Below, piece after piece: positions 1-12,190 of a DNA stretch of 64,000 bases; positions within the stretch are counted from its first letter, which is position 1, and each line of letters starts with the position of its first letter. The notes under the pieces were generated by a model, which worked only from the letters and a program-made list of their open reading frames with translations, was not told the origin of the DNA and ran no database searches. A program made the position numbers and the translations under genes. Source of the stretch: Limnoperna fortunei (lineage: Eukaryota > Mollusca > Bivalvia > Mytilida > Modiolidae); assembly GCA_944474755.1 (NCBI GenBank), contig OX104122.1:4613223-4677222 (forward strand), written 5' to 3'.

Positions 1-419
1 CTATCTCTATTTAGATTCTTCAAGTTAAATATTTAAAGGAATTTTATCAAGCACTCTACTTAAGTTTGCACTTCTGATGAAGTTTTAGCATGTAAGTTGC
101 TGTACTCTTTCCCGTCTACAAACACTAATGTATATACTTCATAGTTATTATACCCCCACGTGGAGGAAGAGGGGATATACTGGTTTACCCCTGTCCGTCC
201 TTCCATCGTCTGTCCTTCTGCCCTGAACATAACTTTTGATACAGTCTTATCACAATTACTTGAAATTTTATAAAATTTGTAGTTGATATATCAAGAATGA
301 CAAAGTTTGCAATCATGTGTAGCTATTAATGGATATATAACACACTAAGAGACAACTAAACAGGCTGGAATTTGGATTTTAAATACACAAATTTACACTG
401 ATCTAATATTTTTCTTTAG
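1..419. other. AT-rich flank, presumed intron of decayed gene
   Basis: No gene is visible. Around 150-240 there is a segment (ACCCCTGTCCGTCCTTCC) that resembles the heads of dispersed elements at 46311 and 58679. The rest is featureless and ends in the acceptor of the decayed exon. Confidence 0.4.
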
Positions 420-678
420 GTCTGCCTAGGGAACTACTTCAACTAGGCAAACAGTCTACCAGTGTCTTCACAGATTTACTTAAAGAGGAAAACTATCAGC
501 TGTTTGAGCTACGCTCGATATTACAAGGGAAACAAGGTACTGAAAAATCCACAATAGCTAGGTTTCTTGTTGGAAAAAGGACCAACAAAGTTCCGGAGGT
601 CAACAGATGGCATTGACCTTCATACTGGTCTGTCATTCTTTGATGATGACACTAAAGAATGAATTGTAGGCAAACAAG
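420..678 (+). pseudogene. Decayed ROCO GTPase P-loop exon
   Basis: This block matches exon 8 of the intact gene (53443-53700) along its whole length, including the upstream pyrimidine-rich acceptor (TTTCTTTAG, ending 419) and a GT at 679. It is broken in three visible ways. The P-loop reads GKQGTEKST, so the glycine before the lysine is glutamate. One extra base in an A-run near 574-578 shifts the frame, which also explains its length of 259 against 258 bases. A TGA at 660-662 replaces the tryptophan codon of the intact copy. No other exon of such a gene is visible nearby. It is probably a leftover of a neighbouring paralogue on the same strand; whether the rest lies left of the window cannot be seen. 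Confidence 0.85.
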
Positions 679-763
679 GTTATTATAAGACATTTATTGA
701 TTAGTTTTTGACTTTGAAAACATAATTACATTACATAGAGAAACAAGACAATAAGTAAGTTGA

Positions 764-854
764 TTTTGTATCTCTGATAGCATTAACCAAGTAGACAAAA
801 TTATGTTAACTTTGGTATCATATCTCTGATAGCATTATCCAGGTAGACAGAAGT
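764..854. repeat. Left end of the 47-bp satellite
   Basis: About two diverged monomers of the satellite that fills 1614-6524 (ATTAACCAAGTAGACA core). They were separated from the main array by the element at 855-1613. Confidence 0.8.
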
Positions 855-1613
855 CGGGACTCACGTTGGAGGGCGACTCGGGCGAAGAAGACTCCTTATG
901 GTGGTCCCACTTCGCCCTCCATCATCTTCAAAAGCGAAGTGAAGTCGCCTTTTTATTTTGTAGAATTCCCTGATGTTGCCTTTCAAATTTTGTTACCATT
1001 TTGGTAAGAAATCTTTCTATTTTTGACGGGTCACATAGTTCAACTGGTATCCTTGTAACTGTTATTTGGTATATAAAGCATAGGTTTAAAATACAACATG
1101 GAACCAGTTTAGAGCAAAAGAACGTGTGAAAATTTCCGAAGCAGATATGAATTTGGTACCGGAGATTGCAAATATACATTGCTGTTTGTGTTAAAATGGG
1201 TATTGCAATGATAGAAACATAATAAAAATATTATTTTGGCAGTTACTTTAAACAAATTTAAGTTAAATATGTTTAAATACTGTTAAGAGTGAATTTTACA
1301 TTTACTACATTATATATTATGTGTCACAATTTCGTAATTTTCTACTTCTAGATCTAATAGTACTTCATTATAATTCAATTAATTTTTGTACCTATGACAC
1401 AGAAACATTTATTTTCATGAACAGTTTTGTAACAGTTGATTCTTTTTATTTTTATGTTTATACCAGTACTTAGGAAAATGTGTGATATAAGTATATAAAG
1501 CGACTTCTCCATGTTGTCCACCCACTTCTCCCTGTTTTGTCCTCACTTCTCCCTGTCAGCCCCCCAAAAGAGAAGTGATTTCTCCCTATAACTTCAAGAC
1601 AGCGTGAGCCCTT
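855..1613. mobile_element. Non-autonomous element inserted in the satellite
   Basis: A 759-bp segment unrelated to the satellite splits one monomer. AGAAGT is present on both sides (849-854 and 1614-1619), although a monomer normally has it once, so it looks like a 6-bp target duplication. The ends are short imperfect inverted repeats (GGGACTCACG at the left, GGGCTCACGC as the complement of the right end). Subterminal GCGACTTCTCC and GAAGTGAAGTCGCC motifs also face each other. The interior is AT-rich with no coding capacity. The superfamily cannot be assigned. Confidence 0.65.
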
Positions 1614-4600
1614 AGAAGTATGTTAACCTTGGTATCTCGGATAACATTGGCCAGGTAGATAGAATTATTTTAACCTTGGTATCTTTGATAACATTAACCA
1701 AGTAGACAGGAGTACGTTAACATTGGTATCTTTGATAACATTAACCAAGTAGACAGTTGTACGTTAACATTGGTATCTTTGATAACATTAACCAAGTAGA
1801 CAGAAGTACGTTAACTTTGGTATCTCTGATAACATTACCCAAGTAGACAGAAGTACGTTAACATTGGTATCTTTGATAACATTAACTAGGTAGACAGAAG
1901 TACGTTAACATTGGTATCTTTGGTAACATTAACCAAGTAGACAGAAGTACGTTAACATTGGTATAACTGATAACATTAGCCAGGTAGACAGTTGTACGTT
2001 AACATTTGTATCTTTGATAACATTAACCAAGTAGACAGAAGTACATTAACATTGCTATCTTTGATAACATTAACCAAATAGACAGAAGTACGTTAACATT
2101 GGTATCTCTGATAACATTAGCCAGGTAGACAGTTGTACGTTAACATTGGTTTTTTGAAAGCATTTGCCAGGTAGACAGTTGTACGTTATCTTTGGTATCT
2201 TTGATAACATTAACCAGGTAGACAGAAGTACGTTAACATTGGTATCTTTGATATAATTAACCAAGTAGACAGAAGTACGTTAACTTTGGTATGTCTGATA
2301 ACATTAACCAAGTAGACATTAGTACGTTAACATTTGTATCTTTGATAACATTAACCAAGTAGACAGAAGTATGTTTACTTTGGTATCTTTGATAACATTA
2401 ACCAAGTAGACAGAAGTACGTTAACTTTGGTATCACTGATAACATTAACCAAGTAGACAGAAGTACGTTAACATTGGTATCTTGATAACATTAACCAAGT
2501 AGACAGAAGTATGTTAACTTTGGTATCTTTGATAATATTAACCAAGTAGACAGAAGTACGTTAACTTTGGTATCTCTGATAACATTAACCAAGTGGACAG
2601 AAGTACGTTAACATTGGTATCTTTGATAACATTAACTAAGTAGACAGAAGTACGTTAACATTGGTATCTCTGATAACATTAGCCAGGTAGACAGCTGTAC
2701 GTTAACATTGGTATCTTTGATAACATAACCAAGTAGACAGAAGTACGTTAACATTGGTATCTTTGATGACATTTGCCAGGTAGACAGTTGTACGTTAACA
2801 TTGGTTTTTTTGAAAGCATTTGCCAGGTAGACAGTTGTACGTTATCTTTGGTATCTTTGCTAACATTAACCAGGTAGACAGACGTACGTTAACATTGGTA
2901 TCTTTGATAACATTAACCAAGTAGACAGAAGTACGTTAACATTGGTATCTTTGATATAATTAACCAAGTAGACAGAAGTACGTTAACTTTGGTATGTCTG
3001 ATAACATTAACCAAGTAGACATTAGTACGTTAACATTTGTATCTTTGATAACATTAACCAAGTAGACAGAAGTACATTAACATTGCTATCTTTGATAACA
3101 TTAACCAAATAGACAGAAGTACGTTAACATTGGTATCTCTGATAACATTAGCCAGGTAGACAGTTGTACGTTAACATTGGTTTTTTGAAAGCATTTGCCA
3201 GGTAGACAGTTGTACGTTATCTTTGGTATCTTTGATAACATTAACCAGGTAGACAGAAGTACGTTAACATTGGTATCTTTGATATAATTAACCAAGTAGA
3301 CAGAAGTACGTTAACTTTGGTATGTCTGATAACATTAACCAAGTAGACATTAGTACGTTAACATTTGTATCTTTGATAACATTAACCAAGTAGACAGAAG
3401 TATGTTTACTTTGGTATCTTTGATAACATTAACCAAGTAGACAGAAGTACGTTAACTTTGGTATCACTGATAACATTAACCAAGTAGACAGAAGTACGTT
3501 AACATTGGTATCTTGATAACATTAACCAAGTAGACAGAAGTATGTTAACTTTGGTATCTTTGATAATATTAACCAAGTAGACAGAAGTACGTTAACTTTG
3601 GTATCTCTGATAACATTAACCAAGTGGACAGAAGTACGTTAACATTGGTATCTTTGATAACATTAACTAAGTAGACAGAAGTACGTTAACATTGGTATCT
3701 CTGATAACATTAGCCAGGTAGACAGTTGTACGTTAACATTGGTATCTTTGATAACATAACCAAGTAGACAGAAGTACGTTAACATTGGTATCTTTGATGA
3801 CATTAGCCAGGTAGACAGTTGTACGTTAACATTGGTTTTTTTGAAAGCATTTGCCAGGTAGACAGTTGTACGTTATCTTTGGTATCTTTGCTAACATTAA
3901 CCAGGTAGACAGACGTACGTTAACATTGGTATCTTTGATAACATTAACCAAGTAGACAGAAGTACGTTAACATTGGTATAACTGATAACATTAGCCAGGT
4001 AGACAGTTGTACGTTAACATTTGTATCTTTGATAACATTAACCAAGTAGACAGAAGTACATTAACATTGCTATCTTTGATAACATTAACCAAATAGACAG
4101 AAGTACGTTAACATTGGTATCTCTGATAACATTAGCCAGGTAGACAGTTGTACGTTAACATTGGTTTTTTGAAAGCATTTGCCAGGTAGACAGTTGTACG
4201 TTATCTTTGGTATCTTTGATAACATTAACCAGGTAGACAGAAGTACGTTAACATTGGTATCTTTGATATAATTAACCAAGTAGACAGAAGTACGTTAACA
4301 TTTGTATCTTTGATAACATTAACCAAGTAGACAGAAGTATGTTTACTTTGGTATCTTTGATAACATTAACCAAGTAGACAGAAGTACGTTAACATTGGTA
4401 TCTCTGATAACATTAGCCAGGTAGACAGAAGTACGTTAACATTGGTATCTTTGATAACATTAACCAAGTAGACAGAAGTATGTTAACTTTGGTATCTTTG
4501 ATAATATTAACCAAGTAGACAGAAGTACGTTAACTTTGGTATCTCTGATAACATTAACCAAGTGGACAGAAGTACGTTAACATTGGTATCTTTGATAACA

Positions 4601-6524
4601 TTAACTAAGTAGACAGAAGTACGTTAACATTGGTATCTCTGATAACATTAGCCAGGTAGACAGTTGTACGTTAACATTGGTATCTTTGATAACATAACCA
4701 AGTAGACAGAAGTACGTTAACATTGGTATCTTTGATGACATTAGCCAGGTAGACAGTTGTACGTTAACATTGGTTTTTTTGAAAGGATTTGCCAGGTAGA
4801 CAGTTGTACGTTATCTTTGGTATCTTTGCTAACATTAACCAGGTAGACAGACGTACGTTAACATTGGTATCTTTGATAACATTAACCAAGTAGACAGAAG
4901 TACGTTAACATTGGTATCTTTGATATAATTAACCAAGTAGACAGAAGTACGTTAACTTTGGTATGTCTGATAACATTAACCAAGTAGACATTAGTACGTT
5001 AACATTTGTATCTTTGATAACATTAACCAAGTAGACAGAAGTACATTAACATTGCTATCTTTGATAACATTAACCCAATAGACAGAAGTACGTTAACATT
5101 GGTATCTCTGATAACATTAGCCAGGTAGACAGTTGTACGTTAACATTGGTTTTTTGAAAGCATTTGCCAGGTAGACAGTTGTACGTTATCTTTGGTATCT
5201 TTGATAACATTAACCAGGTAGACAGAAGTACGTTAACATTGGTATCTTTGATATAATTAACCAAGTAGACAGAAGTACGTTAACTTTGGTATGTCTGATA
5301 ACATTAACCAAGTAGACATTAGTACGTTAACATTTGTATCTTTGATAACATTAACCAAGTAGACAGAAGTACATTAACTTTGGTATCACTGATAACATTA
5401 ACCAAGTAGACAGAAGTACGTTAACATTGGTATCTTGATAACATTAACCAAGTAGACAGAAGTATGTTAACTTTGGTATCTTTGATAATATTAACCAAGT
5501 AGACAGAAGTACGTTAACTTTGGTATCTCTGATAACATTAACCAAGTGGACAGAAGTACGTTAACATTGGTATCTTTGATAACATTAACTAAGTAGGCAG
5601 AAGTACGTTAACATTGGTATCTCTGATAACATTAACCAGGTAGACAGTTGTACGTTAACATTGGTATCTTTAATAACATAACCAAGTAGACAGAAGTACG
5701 TTAACATTGGTATCTTTGATGACATTAGCCAGGTAGACAGTTGTACGTTAACATTGGTTTTTTTGAAAGCATTTGCCAGGTAGACAGTTGTACGTTATCT
5801 TTGGTATCTTTGCTAACATTAACCAGGTAGACAGACGTACGTTAACATTGGTATCTTTGATAACATTAACCAAGTAGACAGAAGTACGTTAACATTGGTA
5901 TCTTTGATATAATTAACCAAGTAGACAGAAGTACGTTAACTTTGGTATGTCTGATAACATTAACCAAGTAGACATTAGTACGTTAACATTTGTATCTTTG
6001 ATAACATTAACCAAGTAGACAGAAGTACGTTAACTTTGGTATCACTGATAACATTAACCAAGTAGACAGAAGTACGTTAACATTGGTATCTTTGATAACA
6101 TTAACCAAGTAGACAAAAGTATGTTAACTTTGGTATCTTTGATAACATTAACCAGTTAGACAGAAGCACGTTAACTTTGGTATCTCTGATAACATTAACC
6201 AAGTGGACAGAAGTACGTTAACTTTGGTATCTCTGATAACATTAACCAGGTAGACAGAAGTACATTAACATTGGTATCTCTGATAACATTAACCAAGTAG
6301 ACAGAAGTACGTTAACATTGGTATCTTTGATAACATTAACCAGGTAGACAGAAGTACGTTAACATTGGTATCTTTGATAAAATTAACCAGGCAGACAGAA
6401 GTACGTTAACATTGGTATCTTTGATAAAATTAACCAGGCAGACAGAAGTACGTTAACATTGGTATCTTTGATGACATTAGCTAGGTAGACAGAAGTACGT
6501 TAACATTGGTATCCTCGATAACGA
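1614..6524. repeat. 47-bp satellite with higher-order structure
   Basis: Roughly 100 head-to-tail monomers of 47 bp with core GTACGTTAACATTGGTATC and ATTAACCAAGTAGACAG. Variant monomers (GGTTTTTTGAAAGCATTTGCC, TTTGCTAACATTAACC, CCAAGTGGACAG) recur in the same order. One variant block returns at 2070, 3101, 4085 and 5070, giving periods of 1031, 984 and 985 bp, or about 21-22 monomers. The 64-codon frames on the minus strand at those positions are by-products of the periodicity. Confidence 0.97.
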
Positions 6525-7415
6525 ATTGGCCACCGAGGCCCCCTATTATCATTGGTAAAATTGTGTATGTAGGTAAATACACCTACAACACAGTTTCACA
6601 CCTTTCCTTGGCAGGACAGGAGCGTGTCATTTATTTGATAGCAATATCATGCTTCAGAATTGTTTTAATTACAACAACATATATACCTTACAGAAAATAA
6701 TTAAACACCATCAGTGATCATTCTAATTGGTTAGAGAAATTCCCAGAGGAGAAATTACAACATTTGTTTACACAATAAGCAATTGAGTTATCTAAAATAG
6801 TTTCCCTATGATATCATTTTTAATTTCTAATTAACCTGTAATATAGTTAGCCTTTGAAAAAGTCCTAATATTCATACTTCAATGTCAGCGTCAAAATGAT
6901 CTCGTAAATGCAATAAACATCCTGTTTGTATACTTGCTAATTCTGTTAATTACCTTTCTTAAAAGAGATATTTACCTGTAAATTTTTCCCTTTTCACACG
7001 TCCATGTACAACAATTATTATTTAGTTAATTTTTTTTTTAATTTTTTATTTTTTTAAATATTCAACGCTTTACAAATAAGCTTATATAACCATATCATAC
7101 ACTAGTTTTACACAATAAATTACACAATAAATTACAACATTGCTAATAAAATTAATCATATATTGCATTGTGCCCATAATTTATAATTGTTTTTATAAAA
7201 TTATAGTACATGTTGATTTTTTTTAATGAGAAAGGAAAGGCAGAATGTAAGATAAATAGTTTAAAATTGATGAGAATTCACCTAATGGACGTGTAACGTC
7301 ATGTATATGTTATTGCCAATTTATGTTGGTAATTTTTGTGCTTATACTTTCTAGTTTTCATGAAGTGCTACAAATTACGGTAAAGTAAATATGTACTGCA
7401 ACTCCTGTTGTTTTT
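6525..7415. other. AT-rich DNA without recognised gene
   Basis: Long T/A tracts near 7028-7058 and no convincing exon. The segment just after the satellite (GGCCACCGAGGCCCCC) hints at a SINE scrap but is too short to call. Confidence 0.4.
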
Positions 7416-7670
7416 GGGCCTGGGTGGCCGAGTGGATAAGGTAGTTCGTCCACTATTGATCACGTGGTCTGTCAACACCGAGGTTGCTAGTCGAGTCTTA
7501 CTGCAGGCAGGGTGCGTTCGACTCCAATCTTAATTGACAAGGATTGCCAGTTTTCCCACCGAAGGTCGGGGATTTTCTCCGGTTACTTCCTCCCTACATT
7601 AAAACTGGACGCCACTATATATCTTATAAATTGCTGAAAGTGGCAATAAACAACGTTCAAACAAAAACTC
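7416..7670 (+). mobile_element. tRNA-derived SINE
   Basis: The head GGGCCTGGGTGGCCGAGTGG carries an A box of the tRNA-Leu/Ser type, followed by a B-box-like GGTTGCTAGTCGAGTC. After it comes a body with CCAGTTTTCCCACCGAAGG and AAAACTGGACGCCA and a tail ending in CAAACAAAAACTC. The body matches the copies at 17575 and 62833. It is not a functional tRNA gene because the cloverleaf beyond the boxes is not maintained. Confidence 0.8.
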
Positions 7671-7854
7671 TTTTTTTTCTTTCATTCATTCCCTGATACA
7701 CAGAATATCAGCAGTATGAAACAAGTTCTGAGGAAAACAGCATAGTTAACTGCAGTAACGAAAATAAACATCAGTCTAATAACAAAACTATTTTAATAAC
7801 TATACAGCTCAGACGTATATGACTAATTACTAAATATGACACGAGTTGTCTTGG

Positions 7855-8274
7855 TCAGAGTTGATTGTGGTCTGAGATGTTCATTTATCAGCTCTTTGGT
7901 CCGAGTTGCTCGGCTATCGGCTCTTTGGGTGCATCCCAATAAACCAGAATATGATATCAGTTTTTATTGGTCCGAGTCGTTCGGCTATCAGCTCTTTGGG
8001 TCCATCCCAATAAACCAGACTATGATATCAGTTTTTATTGGTCCGAGTTGTTCGGCTATCAGCTCTTTGGGTCCATCCCAATAAACCAGAATATGATATT
8101 AGTTTTTATTGGTCCGAGTTGTTCGGCTATAAGCTCTTTGGGTCCATCCCAATAAACCAGAATATGATATCAATTTTTATTGGTCCGAGTTGTTCGGTTA
8201 ACAGCTCTTTGTGTCCATCCCAATAAACCAGAATATGATATCGATTTTTATGGGTCCGAGTTGTTCGGCTGTTG
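7855..8274. repeat. 71-bp tandem repeat, about 5.5 copies
   Basis: Monomer with GTCCGAGTTGTTCGGCTATC, then CCATCCCAATAAACCAGA and ATGATATCAGTTTTTATTG. The period of 71 is not divisible by three, which is why similar short frames appear in successive phases. Confidence 0.95.
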
Positions 8275-9214
8275 TATTTTAATAATTACAACTAACTGAT
8301 GTACTGTTTAGTTCCCTTTCCTAGGTTTATTATGCTTTTGTACTTTTCTTCATGTGCGGTAAGTTTCCACCTGAAATGCGCATGCTTGCACCACACATTT
8401 CCAGAATTACGAACATGGTGTTAATCAACAATATGTTCAAATGAAATGTAAATCAACGCGAAATTACCATTTTGGTCACTAAATTAATAATCCGGATTAA
8501 TATAATTAAATGATTGCATCTCCAAACGAGCTTGCCAGTTGTAACATGTCGGGATGTTACAAAAAGTTAACGTCTTGACGTCAAACGTCTGCAACACTCC
8601 ATATGAGCTTAATAGTTATAACATGGGATGATGGATTGATTGACTAGAATTATGCTTAACTAAAGCGTATTCAATATTTCAAGCGAGCGTAAATATACGG
8701 CACCCTAAAAGAATCCTCAATCTCCGACATCCCACGCGAGCCAATAACAAGCAATCAAGTAGAACCCACGAACTACGAAACGCGATCTGCGACACTTCAG
8801 GGAACTGTCTACATCACTGAAAGCGAGCCATTTATCTCCAACATTTTGGAGGACCAATAATCCAGAGGATACCATCTCCGGCCTACGGCGAACATGCTAT
8901 CGCCGATTGTCGGTTGTTCAGATGAGTCCACGCACTCAAAACATCAGGCAAGCGTAAGAGCTAAAACACTGCCATCTTTTGCAAAAGTATCCGAAAGCTA
9001 AAAGCAAACCCAAGCAAACTCTCGAATATTGTTTAACATTTATTTGTCTAACATTTGAATTCTGAATTCGTTTCAAATCCGTTGTTTAGCTTATTTGTCA
9101 GTCGTTTGGATTATTGTCCGTTTGAATGATGCTTTTCGCCACTTTAAGCAATTTTTCAACTTATCATGGCGTCCAGTACTTTTTTTTTTTGGGGGGGGGG
9201 GGTTAAGGAGTAGC
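8275..9214. other. No gene recognised
   Basis: Mixed-composition DNA with no coherent frame, ending in a T-run and a G-run (about 9180-9202). Confidence 0.4.
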
Positions 9215-9340
9215 AGGGGATAACCTCGACCTTCTTGTCAATTAAGATAGGAGAACAGCCTCTCCGCAGTGAGATAGATCATATGATCAATACTTGACGA
9301 ACTACCTCAACCGAGCGGCCATCGAAGCCCCCCCACCCCA
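9215..9340 (-). mobile_element. Antisense SINE head fragment
   Basis: Read on the minus strand this gives TGGCCGCTCGGTTGAGG, GTAGTTCGTC, a TATTGATCA stretch and ATCTTAATTGACAAG, in the same order as the SINE head at 7416. It is diverged and lacks the tail. Confidence 0.6.
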
Positions 9341-10315
9341 GTCGTTTAAATTAAGGGTCTTGTATGGTTAACATAGTTCTTTGTCTATCCTTTAGGTGGT
9401 ACGACCTTGTTTTATATGTGCTTTTCCTCGGTACGTGACCTTCTTTAGAAATGCGACTTATTGTCCAATCCGTGTTTGGGTTTTTATTTGTCCTTCCTTT
9501 TGTTTTTACTAATTGGCTAAATCATGACTAAAGTTGTTATTTGTCCGTTCCACGGATTGTTAGTCATTTTACATGGGATATGTTCTTGATTGGTCGTCAA
9601 GGGTGTTGTGAGTCTCTATTCTGGAAGGAAACCAGAGCATTCGGTGAGAATCGATGTTTAGCTGGAAAAGTAACAATTCTTATCAACTAAAGACTTGTCG
9701 AGCGCACCTTCCCATTAAAAATAGTTATTTAATTAATTGATCTTATCAATGTTTATCTAAATAGGTAAAAACCATTAATAACCATAATAACCATGTGCAG
9801 CACTCCGGTTCATTACTTGTAAATCAATTCACCCCTCACATGTGTTTAACTCCTCTATTGATTCCTGGAGGTAAACAGACATGGCGACAAATCCCAAATT
9901 TATGTTTTCTGCTTTACATTAAAAATATATCACAATAAACTTGGAAAAAATATAAAAAACAGGCATAAATTGTTAGAATTTAAGGTTCATTTTGAGCCCG
10001 GTGAATTCGAAAGGTGTAAAACACATAGTATTGTTATCACGATGTTCAGCTTTGAAGTACAATTACACATTTTTGTACACATGTTCGATGTCCATTACTT
10101 ACACTTAACCACTATATGAACGCAATCTACTTAAAATTAAATCTTTCACTTGCTATGTCGCAAAAAGGGGGGAACAAGTAAAAGTTAAATTTTAATTAGA
10201 CTGTAGCTGACGGAAATGTAGACTGATAGGTGTGTAATGGAAATGACTTTATCTTATAGCAAGAGTTGTTAAAACATCTAGAGACAGTGGAATGAGCTGA
10301 GAGATCCGTGTTCAA
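9341..10315. other. No gene recognised
   Basis: No long frame, array or element end is visible. Confidence 0.4.
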
Positions 10316-10594
10316 CAGTGGCGGATCCAGAGGAAGGCGTAGGGGCTTCCCCCCCTTAAAAAGGAAGGGAAAAAAAGAGACGGAAACAACCAGCTCCAAA
10401 GGCAAAAATATAATCCCCGCTCGTCCTCGCCATAAATTAATGCATTAACGGTACTAATTCGTTTATTATGATATCTCTGTTGTATATACTGATCAAATAC
10501 AGGTTAATGAAGACTATAAAAACCTTGTCTGTGGCCCTCCTTTTCGATATCCCCTTTTACGCCCCCCCTTTCGAAAATCCTGTATCCGCCCCTG
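10316..10594. mobile_element. Short hAT-like inverted-repeat element
   Basis: 279 bp that begins CAGTGGCGGATCCAG and ends, as complement, CAGGGGCGGATACAGG. Such ends are typical of hAT-type non-autonomous elements (family knowledge). TTCAA flanks both sides, shorter than the usual 8-bp hAT duplication, so the class is tentative. There is no coding content. Confidence 0.6.
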
Positions 10595-11970
10595 TTCAAA
10601 ATCGTCGTATTGCATATTAGGAGAGATCTCCGATGTCTCAAGCTCCAGGCCACGTATAAGTGGCGTTTGAAGGCATATTAATCCAAAACTTCTTAGAAGG
10701 GATATATCAGTCGGTTACTGCCGCTTCGTCAAGAAATAAGAATTTAAATGAGAGGGCAATTCAACAGGGAGAAGATGGTTAATTTAACTGTTCCAATATA
10801 TAGGTATAAGTTTTAATGAAGATGACTTTTTCATTTTCATTTTAGGCATGCGTACATATACTGGACATATCCTTCTCTTTGTCTATAATAAAGCCAGAGT
10901 ATCTCGATAGCCAATGATACTTACGTGATACAGGAATGAATATAGTATACCACCTATGATAAACCAAGTCCCGTCCATTTTCCGTTTTGACGGCATAAAC
11001 ATGCACATAAACCTAAGACCATCAAATCAATACTGCTGTTTGGCTTGTTCAATAGTTTAAGAAAAGTGGACATTCTACAATTTCCTATAATGCATAATGT
11101 TTTAGTTAACATTAGGCTTCCAAGTTTTTTGTCTGACATACTTTCAATGCCACGTTTGGAATTTGTTTGCATTATGTATAGCCATTTTTAGCTATATTAC
11201 AAGACTAAGTTCTTATAAGGGAAAACATATACGTGTAGATTACCCGGTGGCTTTTTGTCGATTGAGGTTTGAGTCGAGCCCCAGTGAGCTCGGCATCAAC
11301 ATCAATATGCATATTGATGCCTAATTTATAATGGAAGTTACCCCCCTTTTTGGCAAAACTTAAACCCCCACAAAAATTGCCCTTAGCTAACATCTCACTG
11401 TTGTTTTTGTTTGTTGTTGTCGTTGGTGGTGTTTTTTAGTTGTTGGTGTTGGTGTTAGTGTTTTTTTTTTCGTTTTTTTGTGGTGTGGTTTGGGGGGTGG
11501 GGGTTATTAGTTGTTTGTTTGTTTATTTAATGAATGCCATAATATATGGTGTTCAACATGTAAGTCTACAGCGAGAAAACATTTCAAAATCGAAAAAACC
11601 GAAAATAAAGTGGTCCGGGATGTATGCCTGCCGTGGATCAGACAAGTAAACATTATTTGGAATATTTACATGACTATGGTTGCAATCACGTTTTTATGGA
11701 GGCTTGCAGTTACCTAGGCATAAAGAGTAGGTTACATTGGCAAAACGAATTAATATTATTGAAGATTTTAAAAAGCTGCTTTATTGAAGGCTTGAATTGA
11801 AGGCTGCTTGCTGTTTTCCATTGTGGTTTTTTAAATTGCCGTTTATATATGTAGGTTGAGTCGCGTTCACTTATTCCACATCTCATTATCTTCCGACTGC
11901 GACAGTCGGAACCTTTCCTTACAAACGATGGTCGAATGACGTAATTTGAATTCATATTATATAGCTGTAT
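10595..11970. other. No gene recognised
   Basis: Contains a GT-rich low-complexity stretch (about 11400-11520). Several short frames on both strands show no recognisable product. Confidence 0.4.
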
Positions 11971-12190
11971 AATAAGTTGTTATAACAAGTTAGCTAAGTT
12001 GTAATTACAAGTTAGCTAATTTGTTATTACAAGTTAGCTAAGTTGTGATTACAAGTTAGCTAAGATGTTATTACAAGTTAGCTAAGTTGTTATTACAAGT
12101 TAGCTAAGTTGTAATTACATGTTAGATCAGTTGTTATTACAAGTTAGCTAACTTGTTATTACAAGTTAGCTAAGCTGTTATAACAAGTTA
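11971..12190. repeat. 22-bp tandem repeat, about 10 copies
   Basis: Monomer TTATTACAAGTTAGCTAAG(TTG) with A/T variants. It contains the palindromes TTAGCTAA and GTTATAAC in several copies. Confidence 0.95.

Noticed and set aside
2070..5264. Four identical 64-codon minus-strand frames
   Set aside because: Exact by-products of the higher-order satellite period; the stops and starts belong to monomer variants.
7416..7500. Functional tRNA gene
   Set aside because: A and B boxes are recognisable, but the acceptor, anticodon and T arms do not pair, and the downstream SINE body is shared with other copies.
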